Positions 1 through 7,940 of a stretch of 64,000 nucleotides of DNA are shown piece by piece. The translations under genes were made by a program, and so were the position numbers. The notes beneath the pieces are model-generated. The model made no database searches and was not told the DNA's origin. It saw only the letters and a program-made list of their open reading frames with translations. Source of the DNA: Oscillospiraceae bacterium (GTDB lineage: Bacteria > Bacillota > Clostridia > UBA1381 > UBA9506); contig SVJS01000005.1 of the NCBI GenBank assembly GCA_015068855.1, positions 33,023 through 97,022 of the forward strand, read 5' to 3'. How positions within the stretch are numbered: position 1 is the first letter of the stretch; every line of letters begins with the position of its first letter.

Positions 1-2
1 TC

Positions 3-1283
3 CATGATTTAGGCCTTTTGGTCATTGATGAGGAGCAGCGCTTTGGTGTGCGCCATAAAGAACGCATTAAGGAAATGAAAAACAACGTGGATGTTCTGAC
101 GCTGTCGGCAACCCCCATTCCCAGAACCCTCCACATGTCCATGGTTAACATCAAAGACATGAGCTTGTTATCAGAACCGCCGCAGGACCGTTACCCTGTT
201 TCCACCTATGTTGTGGAATATAATCCCGGCATTGTGCTCGATGCCATTAAAAAGGAATTGTCCCGTGGCGGACAGGTCTACTATCTTCACAATCAAACCC
301 AGAGCATAGCCGCATGCAGCAGACGCTTGCAGGAAAGCCTGCCGGAGGCTCGCATCCGCTTTGCCCACGGCCAAATGGCTCCCGAGGAGCTGGAAGATGT
401 GATGCTGGCCATGCAAAACGGAGAGATTGATATTTTGGTCTGCACGACCATTATCGAAACGGGGCTTGACATCCAGAATGTCAACACCATGATTGTTGAG
501 GATGCAGACCGCTTAGGTCTGTCGCAGCTTTACCAGCTTCGTGGGCGCGTGGGGCGCAGCAACCGCAGAGCCTATTGCTATTTAACCTATAAAAGAGACC
601 GCATGCTGAAAGAAGAGGCCGTTAAGCGTCTATCTGCCATTCGTGAATTCACGGAATTTGGTTCAGGCTTTAAGATTGCCATGCGTGATCTGGAAATCAG
701 AGGCGCCGGGAATCTCTTAGGTGCAGAGCAACATGGGCATATGGAAACGGTGGGCTATGATATGTATTGCCGTCTGCTGGAAGAAAGCGTTCAGGAGCTT
801 CAGGGGCTGGGACCGCGCGAAGAGGCTTGGGAACCGCAGCTTGATTTTGAGGCAGATGCTTATATTCCCGCAAGTTATATTCACACCCACAGGCATCGCC
901 TGGAATTTTATAAGAAAATTGCCGCCATTGAAAACGAGGCGGAAGCCCGTGATGTGGCCGATGAAATGATGGACCGATTTGGCGATTATCCGCCTTGCGT
1001 GGGCAATCTCTTAACTGTTTCCGTCTGCCGATTACTGGCAAAGGCTACGTCTCTTGCACAAGTTACGGTCCGAGAGGGAAGCGTGCTCTGTTACTTTAAG
1101 GATGGATTTGACCCCGCGCAAATCGCGGCTTTGATAGGCAAATTTCAGGGCCGGATTTTGCTGTCCGCGGGACAGAAGCCGTACTTTGCCTATAAAATGA
1201 CGGCCGAGGACAAAAAAGATGTTTTAGGCTGTATTAAAATTCTGTTACAGTCTTTTTGGGACTTGCATAGAGATAAAAAGTAG
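3..1283 (+). CDS. mfd: Transcription-repair coupling factor Mfd, C-terminal part (5' end outside window)
   Basis: Mfd is an ATP-dependent translocase that removes RNA polymerase stalled at DNA damage and recruits UvrABC. The frame is already open at base 3. The first residues include the helicase motif II DEEQRFGV, followed by TLSATPIPRTL (motif III), ILVCTTIIETGLDI and the QLRGRVGRS motif VI. The last ~150 residues match the Mfd C-terminal (TRCF/D7) region rather than RecG. About 427 residues are visible out of a usual ~1150, so only the second RecA-like lobe and the D7 region are present. The stop is followed at once by the promoter of the foldase gene. Confidence 0.95.
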   Translation, partial: HDLGLLVIDEEQRFGVRHKERIKEMKNNVDVLTLSATPIPRTLHMSMVNIKDMSLLSEPPQDRYPVSTYVVEYNPGIVLDAIKKELSRGGQVYYLHNQTQSIAACSRRLQESLPEARIRFAHGQMAPEELEDVMLAMQNGEIDILVCTTIIETGLDIQNVNTMIVEDADRLGLSQLYQLRGRVGRSNRRAYCYLTYKRDRMLKEEAVKRLSAIREFTEFGSGFKIAMRDLEIRGAGNLLGAEQHGHMETVGYDMYCRLLEESVQELQGLGPREEAWEPQLDFEADAYIPASYIHTHRHRLEFYKKIAAIENEAEARDVADEMMDRFGDYPPCVGNLLTVSVCRLLAKATSLAQVTVREGSVLCYFKDGFDPAQIAALIGKFQGRILLSAGQKPYFAYKMTAEDKKDVLGCIKILLQSFWDLHRDKK

Positions 1284-1291
1284 TGTATAAT
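1263..1291 (+). promoter_or_regulatory. Sigma-A-type promoter of the foldase gene
   Basis: TTGCAT at 1263-1268 and TATAAT at 1286-1291 are separated by exactly 17 bases, and the element overlaps the end of mfd. It would start a transcript about 75 bases before the foldase start codon. Confidence 0.75.
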
Positions 1292-1373
1292 AATGGATGA
1301 ATCAAGTATGGGCGGGCCGTATGTTTTCTCACAGGAACGGCCCTTTGGAAACTGATAAAAAGGAGTGTTGACT

Positions 1374-2417
1374 TTGAAACGTATGAAGAAAGCGGCAGCA
1401 CTGTTTTTAGTGTTTGTCCTGTTATGTTCCGTAACTGCTTGCACAAAGCTTGAAATTGCGAGAGAAATTGCAACCGTTAACGGCAGAATAGTAACAAAAG
1501 CGGAATATTTGTATTATCTGGAAGATGTGAAATCTCAAATGCTGACTGAATCCGGAACGCAGGATGCAGAAAGCTTCTGGGATGCAGAAATTGATGGCGA
1601 AAAAGCCAGCGAAGCAGCGAAGAAAAAAGCTTTGGAAGAAATGCTTCGTATCGAAATCGCCTGCATTAAAGCGGAAGAACAGGGTCTTTCTCTGACAGAC
1701 GCAGAAGCGTCTCAGGTGCGTGCAACCGTTAAATCGAATGACGCCGCACAAAAAGCACAAATTGATGCAGTTAAAAGTGCAACAGGCCTTTCTGATAATC
1801 AGCTGATAACCCTTTTGACTAAAACCACCTTAGCAAGTAAATATGCAAGTGAGCTTTATGCCACTGAGGCAGAACTCATGACACCCAGCAAGGAAGAAAT
1901 TGCAGCTGCTTACCAGCAGGAATATGTTCGTGTTAAGCATGTCTTAATCGGCAACACAAAGGAAGAAACAGCAGAAAACGGCGAAGCCGTTGCCTTAACA
2001 GCTGAGGAAGCAGAGGCATACAGCAAGGCTCAAAAAGCTAAGGCTGAGGAAGTTCTGGCAAAGGCAAAAAGCGGTTCTGACTTTGATACCTTAGTTAAAG
2101 AGTATGGCGAAGATCCCGGCACAGAAACCGCACCCAATGGCTACACCTTTACAAGAGGCACCATGGTTGCAGAATTTGAAGCTGCATCCTATGCGCTTGA
2201 AGTTGGCGAAATTTCCGATTTGGTTGAGTCAAGCTACGGTTGGCATATCATTAAAAGATATGCACTGCCTACTTCCGGCGAGGACTATGATGCCGCCGTT
2301 CAGGCAATTACCGGCGCACTCACACAGGATAAGTATAACGCCATTGTTGACTCTTATAAATCCGAGATGACGGTTGATATCCAGCAAAGCGTGGTTAATG
2401 GCATTAAAGTAAAATAA
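1374..2417 (+). CDS. PrsA/SurA-like peptidyl-prolyl isomerase lipoprotein
   Basis: Probable extracytoplasmic foldase of the parvulin family that assists folding of exported proteins. A hydrophobic N-terminal segment ends in a VTAC lipobox-like site, suggesting a lipid anchor. A SurA-like helical region spans roughly residues 30-180. A PpiC domain follows at about 183-292, with the family signatures VKHVLIG, SDFDTLVKEY, LEVGEISDLVES and YGWHIIKRY. The TTG at 1374 lies nine bases after AAAAAGGAG and is preferred. A GTG at 1365 touches the ribosome binding site and is less likely. The gene is monocistronic, with its own promoter and terminator. Many secreted proteins in this window are potential clients (inference). 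Confidence 0.88.
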   Translation: MKRMKKAAALFLVFVLLCSVTACTKLEIAREIATVNGRIVTKAEYLYYLEDVKSQMLTESGTQDAESFWDAEIDGEKASEAAKKKALEEMLRIEIACIKAEEQGLSLTDAEASQVRATVKSNDAAQKAQIDAVKSATGLSDNQLITLLTKTTLASKYASELYATEAELMTPSKEEIAAAYQQEYVRVKHVLIGNTKEETAENGEAVALTAEEAEAYSKAQKAKAEEVLAKAKSGSDFDTLVKEYGEDPGTETAPNGYTFTRGTMVAEFEAASYALEVGEISDLVESSYGWHIIKRYALPTSGEDYDAAVQAITGALTQDKYNAIVDSYKSEMTVDIQQSVVNGIKVK

Positions 2418-2429
2418 AAGTGAACAAAA

Positions 2430-2464
2430 AAAGACCCTGCCTGTAAAGCAGGGTCTTTCTTTTT
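2430..2464. terminator. Bidirectional intrinsic terminator between foldase gene and galE
   Basis: An 11-bp stem (2430-2440 with 2448-2458, AAAGACCCTGC) has a 7-base loop. A T-rich tail follows on the plus strand and an A-run precedes it, so it can serve both convergent genes. Confidence 0.9.
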
Positions 2465-2471
2465 ATGTATT

Positions 2472-3479
2472 TTATAGTCCGTTAGGGTTTTTTACCATAA
2501 AGTTCCACACATCGCGGCACATTTTCTCTAAGCCAAATTCCGCCTTCCAGCCAAGCTCGGTATTTGCCTTGGCAGGGTCAGCATAACATTCGGCAATGTC
2601 TCCGGGACGGCGGGGCGCAATCACGTAAGGAACAGGAACGCCGTTAACCTGTGAGAAGGCATTCACAATGTCTAACACGCTGTAACCATGGCCTGTGCCC
2701 AAGTTATAAACATGAACGCCGGGATTAGTTAAGACCTTTTCAACGGCTTTGATATGTCCGCGCGCTAAGTCAACAACATGAATATAGTCACGAACGCCGG
2801 TGCCGTCGGGGGTGTCATAATCGTCGCCAAAAACGCTTAATTTTTCAAGCTTTCCGCAAGCAACCTGTGCAATATAGGGCATTAAATTGTTGGGAATGCC
2901 ATTGGGATTTTCGCCGATTAAACCCGATTCGTGAGCGCCGATGGGATTGAAATAACGAAGCAGAGCAACGCTCCACTCGGCATCAGAAACGTGCAGGTCA
3001 CGCAAAATGTTTTCAATCATCAGCTTTGTGCTGCCGTAGGGATTGGTGGTTGACAGCGGAAAATCCTCGCGGATGGGTACGCTGGCGGGGTCGCCGTACA
3101 CAGTGGCGGAGGAGCTGAACACCAACTTTTTAACGTTGTGTTTTGCCATGGCCTTGCATAAATGCAGGGTTCCCGTTATGTTATTGTGATAGTACCAAAG
3201 AGGTTTAGCAACTGATTCGCCAACGGCCTTTAAGCCGGCAAAATGAACAACCGCCTCAATGTTATTTTCGGTAAAGATGGGGTCTAATGCATCAGCATCT
3301 AACAAATCTACCTGATAAAACGGAAAATCGCAGCCGGTAATTTTTTTAATTCTTGCCAGTGCCTCCGGCTTGGAATTGATGAAGTTATCCAAAACGACGA
3401 TGTCATATCCGCTTTGCAGAAATTCCACACAAGCATGTGAACCGATATAGCCGGCGCCGCCGGTTACCAAAATAGCCAT
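2472..3479 (-). CDS. galE: UDP-glucose 4-epimerase
   Basis: Interconverts UDP-glucose and UDP-galactose using bound NAD, in the Leloir pathway and for cell-surface sugar supply. The 335 residues match the usual length. Visible features are the Rossmann signature [10 protein letters not shown] at the N-terminus, SSSATVYG (catalytic Ser/Thr region), NPYGSTK (the catalytic Tyr-x3-Lys), and the conserved RYFNPIGAH and [11 protein letters not shown]. The start ATG has GGAG nine bases upstream. The gene has its own strong promoter and appears monocistronic. Confidence 0.96.
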   Translation of the reverse strand: MAILVTGGAGYIGSHACVEFLQSGYDIVVLDNFINSKPEALARIKKITGCDFPFYQVDLLDADALDPIFTENNIEAVVHFAGLKAVGESVAKPLWYYHNNITGTLHLCKAMAKHNVKKLVFSSSATVYGDPASVPIREDFPLSTTNPYGSTKLMIENILRDLHVSDAEWSVALLRYFNPIGAHESGLIGENPNGIPNNLMPYIAQVACGKLEKLSVFGDDYDTPDGTGVRDYIHVVDLARGHIKAVEKVLTNPGVHVYNLGTGHGYSVLDIVNAFSQVNGVPVPYVIAPRRPGDIAECYADPAKANTELGWKAEFGLEKMCRDVWNFMVKNPNGL

Positions 3480-3515
3480 TTACATCATCTCCATTTTCTA
3501 ATTTCTATATGCATT

Positions 3516-3544
3516 AGTATATCGCTTTTCGTTTTCGTTGTCAA
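3516..3544 (-). promoter_or_regulatory. galE promoter
   Basis: Read on the minus strand, TTGACA and TATACT are separated by exactly 17 bases, and the start codon follows after about 37 bases. Confidence 0.85.
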
Positions 3545-3557
3545 CCGTAATGTGCAT

Positions 3558-5057
3558 TTAATAGTGAATGAGAATTTCGACAGTTTCTGCGTTCCAGTCC
3601 ACTTTGCAATCCAAAGCTTCGGTGGCAAAGCGCAGCGGAATCAGGGTGCGGCCGTCTACAATGCGCGGTGCGATGGGTAAAATGCTGATGCGCCCATCCA
3701 CGAAAGCAGCCGTCTCATCAATATGTAAAATCACAACGTGCCCGTTTCTGCGCAAGGTAACGGCGCGACTGTCTGCGTCCCATTCCACCGTGCCGCCGAT
3801 TGCCTCAACAACGGCGCGGATGGGGAGAAGAGTATGACCGTCAAAGATGGCAGGTGCGACGTCAAGAACCGTCTCCTCTTCGGCGGTTTTCAAAAGTGGC
3901 GTTCCAATCTGAAGCCAGAGGGTGTCAGCAGGAAGCACGTCATCCGGTTCATCGTCACTCTGTTGCGGCAGTTCCGGAAGCGTTTGGGGGATTATGTAGG
4001 TAAAGCCTTCCTCCGTGGAAACAGGCGCTAAGCCGTTTGTGACCTGTCCGCAGCTTGCGTAGGTAAAGTCGCTGGCCGGCTGGCCTTGTGTGTCAATGTA
4101 GCCGCAACCGTCATCGGTTGTGACTGCGGCAAAACCCTCAGAAAACGGACCCGCATAGGCATAGCGGCAGGGAATTATGAGCTCTCCTGCGAGGTTTACA
4201 TAGCCCCAGCCCTCCTCCGTTTGCACGGCACAAAGCCCCTCGGAAAAATCGCCAATTTGTAAATAGTTGTGAGGCAAAACGGGATTGCCACTTGCGTCAA
4301 TCAAGCCCCATTTGCCGCCCTTTGAAGCTTTTAGAGTCCCATTGTAGCACTGGTTGGAAAGACTGTTCCATTTGCTTGTCATAAGCGGTTTTCCGTTTGT
4401 GTCAATCAATTGATAGAGGGTATCCTTAACAACGGCACTGCCCTCGGAAAAATCAAAGGCCAGCGTGTATTGCGGGTCAATCACAACATCGCCGTTTGTG
4501 TCTATGTAGCCATACAGCTCGCCGATTTTAACGCAGGCACGACCCTCAAAAAACGGATAGGCCTCAACAAAATCATCATCAATCACGGTATTTCCGTCCG
4601 TATCAATGTAGCCATAGCGTCCATCAAGTTTAACAAGGGCCAAACCATCGGAAAAGCTGTTTGCAATGTCATAGAGGCAGGGAATGGTAAGTGTGCCGTT
4701 TGTATCAATATACCCCCATTTTCCCTCGCTGTTTTTAACGGCGGCCAGGCCCTCAGCAAAATTCTCAGCCTGGGCATACGCAGGCTGGATTACCTGACGG
4801 CCCTTGGTATCGGCAAAACCGTACAGTCCGCCCTGGGCCATTAAACGAAAACCGTAAATAGCATCGCCCAGATACTCCCAGCGGGGCGCTAAAACTGTAT
4901 TCAAATCAGCATCTAAAAGTCCCCATTTTAAGTCCTTTACAACCCGCGCATACCCTAAATCGTCAAAGGCGTAAGCAAGGTCATAGCTTTCCTCCGCGGC
5001 GACGGGACAGCCGAGCATCCATATAAACAGAAGCAGTAAAACAACTAACTTTTTCAC
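3558..5057 (-). CDS. Secreted WG-repeat protein with copper-amine-oxidase-like stalk domain
   Basis: Exported protein of about 499 residues with no known enzyme activity. A signal peptide (KKLVVLLLLFIWMLG) precedes the cleavage region CPVAAEE. Roughly eight WG/KWG-type repeats of about 45 residues follow, with recurring GYIDTNG, GLAAVK and WGLIDASG signatures. The last ~100 residues are a copper-amine-oxidase N-terminal-like domain (LLPIRAVVEAIGGTVEWD, then LIPLRFATEALDCKVDW), common as a stalk or wall-binding module in Clostridia. The start chosen is the GTG with AAAGGAG seven bases upstream. A longer reading to 5099 would put a charged tail before the signal peptide. Role unknown, probably structural or adhesive at the cell surface. 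Confidence 0.85.
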   Translation of the reverse strand: MKKLVVLLLLFIWMLGCPVAAEESYDLAYAFDDLGYARVVKDLKWGLLDADLNTVLAPRWEYLGDAIYGFRLMAQGGLYGFADTKGRQVIQPAYAQAENFAEGLAAVKNSEGKWGYIDTNGTLTIPCLYDIANSFSDGLALVKLDGRYGYIDTDGNTVIDDDFVEAYPFFEGRACVKIGELYGYIDTNGDVVIDPQYTLAFDFSEGSAVVKDTLYQLIDTNGKPLMTSKWNSLSNQCYNGTLKASKGGKWGLIDASGNPVLPHNYLQIGDFSEGLCAVQTEEGWGYVNLAGELIIPCRYAYAGPFSEGFAAVTTDDGCGYIDTQGQPASDFTYASCGQVTNGLAPVSTEEGFTYIIPQTLPELPQQSDDEPDDVLPADTLWLQIGTPLLKTAEEETVLDVAPAIFDGHTLLPIRAVVEAIGGTVEWDADSRAVTLRRNGHVVILHIDETAAFVDGRISILPIAPRIVDGRTLIPLRFATEALDCKVDWNAETVEILIHY

Positions 5058-5162
5058 ACTCTTTCTCCTTTTTTCTTTCTCTCTTTTATTGTACCGCATT
5101 TTGCGTCATTTTTCAACATTTTTCTTGACCGGATGCTGTCAGAGAGATGCAGAAAATGTCAC

Positions 5163-5197
5163 AAAAAAAGAGCCGCTTTCAATAGAAAAGCGGCTCT
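5163..5197 (-). terminator. Terminator of the paaK/ACT operon
   Basis: An 11-bp stem of AGAGCCGCTTT with its complement is followed on the minus strand by a run of T residues, just past the ACT gene. Confidence 0.85.
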
Positions 5198-5207
5198 ATT
5201 TATAGTC

Positions 5208-5657
5208 TTAGAGTTTGTTAATGTCTGCCTGGGAGATTAAATCCACGCTTTCTTTTGCAAGCAGAGCGGCGATTTGCTCTTTTTCCATGTCCTCAGCGGA
5301 CAATCTGAGCACCATCAGGGCTTTGTTGTCCATGCTGTAATAGAGGGAGTACATGTACTCAATGGAGATGTTAGCGGCTTCAATGATGGAAAGCAGACCG
5401 TCAAGACCGGCGGGCTTGTTGGGAACAGCTGCACAAACAACATGGTTTGTTTTGGCGATAAAACCGTTTTCGCGCAAAGCGACGATGGCTTTATCGATAT
5501 CGGCCTCTCTGACAACGATACGAACAATGCCGAAATTGGTCGTATCAGCAATGGACAGGGCGAGCATGTCAATGCCTGCTTCGGCCAGTGTCTTTGTTAA
5601 GGTGCGCAGGGTTCCTTTGCAGTTTTCAAGGTATACCGAAATTTGTGTGATAAACAT
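5208..5657 (-). CDS. ACT-domain protein, paired with a PaaK-like ligase
   Basis: Small cytoplasmic protein of 149 residues built from two ACT-like halves (ITQISVYLENCKGTLRTLT, then LDGLLSIIEAANISIEYMY). ACT domains bind amino acids or related small ligands. Tandem-ACT proteins of this kind often sit next to phenylacetate-CoA ligases and indolepyruvate ferredoxin oxidoreductases in anaerobes. Three in-frame ATGs occur at the start. The third is preferred because AGGAGG lies nine bases before it, while the first abuts the ribosome binding site. It is the last gene of a T-box-controlled operon, 14 bases after the ligase. It may sense an aromatic amino acid, but the ligand cannot be read from sequence. 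Confidence 0.85.
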   Translation of the reverse strand: MFITQISVYLENCKGTLRTLTKTLAEAGIDMLALSIADTTNFGIVRIVVREADIDKAIVALRENGFIAKTNHVVCAAVPNKPAGLDGLLSIIEAANISIEYMYSLYYSMDNKALMVLRLSAEDMEKEQIAALLAKESVDLISQADINKL

Positions 5658-5671
5658 TTGCATCATCCTCC

Positions 5672-6994
5672 TTATTTTGTCAGACCTCTGTTATCAATAA
5701 TTCGTTTTGCCTTTCCTTCAGAACGGGGAATGGATTTGGGCGGTACGAGCTTGACATTGGCGGAAACGCCCACAACGGATTTGATTTGCTCGCGAATGGC
5801 ATTCTGAATTTTCTCAATCTCCGAAACGGTATCAGAGAACATGTCCTCCGTCAGTTCAACCTGCACTTCCAGACGGTCTGTGGAGTTAACTCTGTCCACA
5901 ATCAGCATGTAATGCGGTGCAACGCCCGGAATTTTCAGCAGAACTTCTTCAATCTGGCTGGGGAACATGTTAACGCCGCGGATGATGAGCATATCGTCGG
6001 TTCGTCCTGTGATGCGGCTCATTCGGGCCAGCGTTCTGCCGCAGGAGCAGGGTGTTGCATCCAGCGTGCAAATGTCATGGGTTCTGTACCGGATCATGGG
6101 CATGCCGGTTTTGGTGATGGTGGTGAAAACCAGTTCGCCGCTTTCGCCATAGGGCAGGGGCTCGCCTGTTTTCGGGTCTACGATTTCTGCAATCACATGG
6201 TCCTCATTAATGTGCATGCCGTCTTTGGCGCAGCATTCAAAGGCAACACCGGGGCCACAGATTTCGGTTAAACCGTAAATGTTATAGGCGTTAATGTCAA
6301 ACAGGCTTTCAAGCTTATCTCTCATTTCTTCGGTCCAGGGTTCAGCACCGAAACAGCCGGATTTTAACTTGAAGTCTTTTGTATTATATCCCATTTCCTG
6401 CAAAGATTCTCCTAAGAAAATTGCGTAAGAGGGGGTGCAGCAAAGCATGGTTGCGCCCAAATCGTGCATCATCATCAGCTGTCTTTGGGTGTTGCCGGAG
6501 GACATGGGAATGACCATGGAACCAACAGCGGAAGCACCCTGATGGGCACCAAGACCGCCCGTGAATAAGCCATAGCCGTATGTAACCTGAATTTTGTCTT
6601 CTTTGCCGGCGCCTGCGGCGACCAGAGAACGAGCCACCATTTCGGTCCAAACGTCCACGTCGTTTTGTGTGTAACCCGAAACGATGGGCTTTCCTGTTGT
6701 GCCTGAGGAGCCTTGAATTCTCACAATTTCCTCCTGGGGAACGGCCAAGAGACCATAGGGGAATTCATCACGCAGGTCGGTTTTGTTGGTAAAAGGCAGG
6801 CGGTGTAAATCCTCGGTGCCACGAATGTCCTCGGGCTTAACACCGGCTTCATCCATGCGTTTTCTGTACAGCGGCACGTTGTTATAAACATGTTCCACAG
6901 TTTGTTTCAAAAGCGCATCCTGTCTCTTCTTTATGCTTTCCCGATCCATGCACTCGGCAGCAGGATTGTAAATTTTGTTTTCCGTCACTTTCAT
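5672..6994 (-). CDS. paaK: Phenylacetate-CoA ligase (PaaK-like, AMP-forming)
   Basis: Adenylate-forming enzyme that activates an aryl acid, typically phenylacetate, to its CoA thioester with ATP. The 440 residues match the family length. Motifs seen are the phosphate-binding SSGTTGKPIVSGYT near residue 95, NIYGLTEICGPG, MIRYRTHDICTL, and the hinge/C-domain GRTDDMLIIRGVNMFPSQIE. AAAGGA lies about ten bases before the ATG. The gene sits between a thioesterase and an ACT protein in one operon behind a phenylalanine-type T-box. Arylacetate specificity is inferred from family and context; an indole- or hydroxyphenyl-acetate substrate is equally possible. Confidence 0.9.
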   Translation of the reverse strand: MKVTENKIYNPAAECMDRESIKKRQDALLKQTVEHVYNNVPLYRKRMDEAGVKPEDIRGTEDLHRLPFTNKTDLRDEFPYGLLAVPQEEIVRIQGSSGTTGKPIVSGYTQNDVDVWTEMVARSLVAAGAGKEDKIQVTYGYGLFTGGLGAHQGASAVGSMVIPMSSGNTQRQLMMMHDLGATMLCCTPSYAIFLGESLQEMGYNTKDFKLKSGCFGAEPWTEEMRDKLESLFDINAYNIYGLTEICGPGVAFECCAKDGMHINEDHVIAEIVDPKTGEPLPYGESGELVFTTITKTGMPMIRYRTHDICTLDATPCSCGRTLARMSRITGRTDDMLIIRGVNMFPSQIEEVLLKIPGVAPHYMLIVDRVNSTDRLEVQVELTEDMFSDTVSEIEKIQNAIREQIKSVVGVSANVKLVPPKSIPRSEGKAKRIIDNRGLTK

Positions 6995-7015
6995 GTCTGC
7001 AGCGTCCTTTCTTTT

Positions 7016-7417
7016 TTAATGATTATGGTATGCAATGGCGGTATATCCGGCAATTTTTTTGCCGGTATCATCGCTAATGTCAACGGTGTAATGGCCTAAA
7101 TGGCGTCCTTCTTTATCGGTTGTACAGGTTGCTATCAGTTTAGAGCCTTTTGCGGCGGCGTAATAGCGGATGTTACATTCTATGGCGACAGAGGGGATAC
7201 CGCCTAAATTTGCGGCAATGGCAAAGGTAAAATCAGCCAGCGTAAAAATCGCGCCGCCCATGATGCCGCCGTGGGCGTTGAGCAGTTGATCGCTGACGGG
7301 CATTTCGCAAATGACCTTATCAGCACAAACCTCTACGATTTTGCATCCGGCATTTGTTGCAAAACGGTCGTTTTTATATTCTTCCTGCAGCTGCTGCATT
7401 CTGGTTGTACACTCCAA
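7016..7417 (-). CDS. PaaI-family hotdog thioesterase
   Basis: Predicted acyl-CoA thioesterase of 133 residues with the hotdog-fold signature NAHGGIMGGAIFTLADFTFA, where the family's catalytic Asp and substrate loop lie, followed by EGRHLGHYTVDI. PaaI enzymes hydrolyse phenylacetyl-CoA or related thioesters and often prevent CoA trapping. The TTG start is chosen because GGAAGGAG lies eight bases upstream; a longer reading would run into the T-box terminator. It is the first gene of the operon, 21 bases before paaK. Its exact substrate cannot be determined from sequence. Confidence 0.85.
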   Translation of the reverse strand: MECTTRMQQLQEEYKNDRFATNAGCKIVEVCADKVICEMPVSDQLLNAHGGIMGGAIFTLADFTFAIAANLGGIPSVAIECNIRYYAAAKGSKLIATCTTDKEGRHLGHYTVDISDDTGKKIAGYTAIAYHNH

Positions 7418-7459
7418 CGTTTTGTCTCCTTCCGATTGATTGCGTGTTATTTTTTGAAA

Positions 7460-7731
7460 ATAAAAAAGTCTCTTTAACAACGTAACGTTTGTTAAAGAGA
7501 CGAATTATCAAATCCGCGGTACCACTCTTTTTGCATATCGTGCTGATATGCCCCTTTGGGCTCTGACAAGCCTTTTGCACTCACGTAGCATACACGGGAG
7601 AAACTACTCATCTTGCGATTTTCCCTTCTCCGACTCAGAAGTGAAAGGCTACGTTACACGCCGCTTGTGGCTCGCACCAACCGCCATATCTCTCATCGCT
7701 TTTAGTATAACTGCCGTCTTCGTCATAGTCG
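7460..7731 (-). ncRNA. T-box leader, specifier UUC (phenylalanine)
   Basis: A tRNA-sensing riboswitch on the minus strand ahead of the thioesterase/paaK/ACT operon. Seen directly: the conserved T-box sequence TGGTACCGCGG (7514-7524), then an intrinsic terminator with a 13-bp stem (7468-7480 with 7489-7501) and a T-run. Stem I is closed by CGACT/AGTCG, has the GAAG/CTTC helix next to a CTGAGT K-turn, an upper helix GTTATAC/GTGTAAC, and a distal loop GGTGCGAGCC. The triplet in the specifier position is TTC (7643-7645), followed by the conserved A and then the helix strand. This is the same register as the B. subtilis glyQS leader. By T-box logic, uncharged tRNA-Phe would allow read-through. Confidence 0.87.
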
Positions 7732-7739
7732 ATAAAAAA

Positions 7740-7768
7740 ATTATAACCCTATATTTTTTGTTTGTCAA
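7740..7768 (-). promoter_or_regulatory. Promoter of the T-box operon
   Basis: On the minus strand a consensus TTGACA and TATAAT are separated by exactly 17 bases, placing the transcript start close to the base of T-box stem I. Confidence 0.88.
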
Positions 7769-7851
7769 TACTTTTTTTGGAAAATCATATGTTTTTAGTA
7801 AAAGGCTCTGCCAAAAACAGGGAAGATTTCCCATGGATTCTGCTAATCTTC

Positions 7852-7880
7852 TTTACAATATTAGGGAAGTGGTGTATAAT
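7852..7880 (+). promoter_or_regulatory. murD operon promoter
   Basis: TTTACA and TATAAT with a 17-base spacer, diverging from the T-box promoter. The transcript would carry a leader of about 55 bases before the murD start. Confidence 0.75.
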
Positions 7881-7940
7881 AATATGGTAAGTGGGGAAGC
7901 CTAAGGAAACCCCTAATCATTGCTGAAAAGAGGGAACGTT

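Noticed and set aside
7548..7904. Plus-strand reading frame opposite the T-box.
   Set aside because: It runs antisense through a structured RNA leader with two opposing promoters, has no ribosome binding site and no recognisable protein features.
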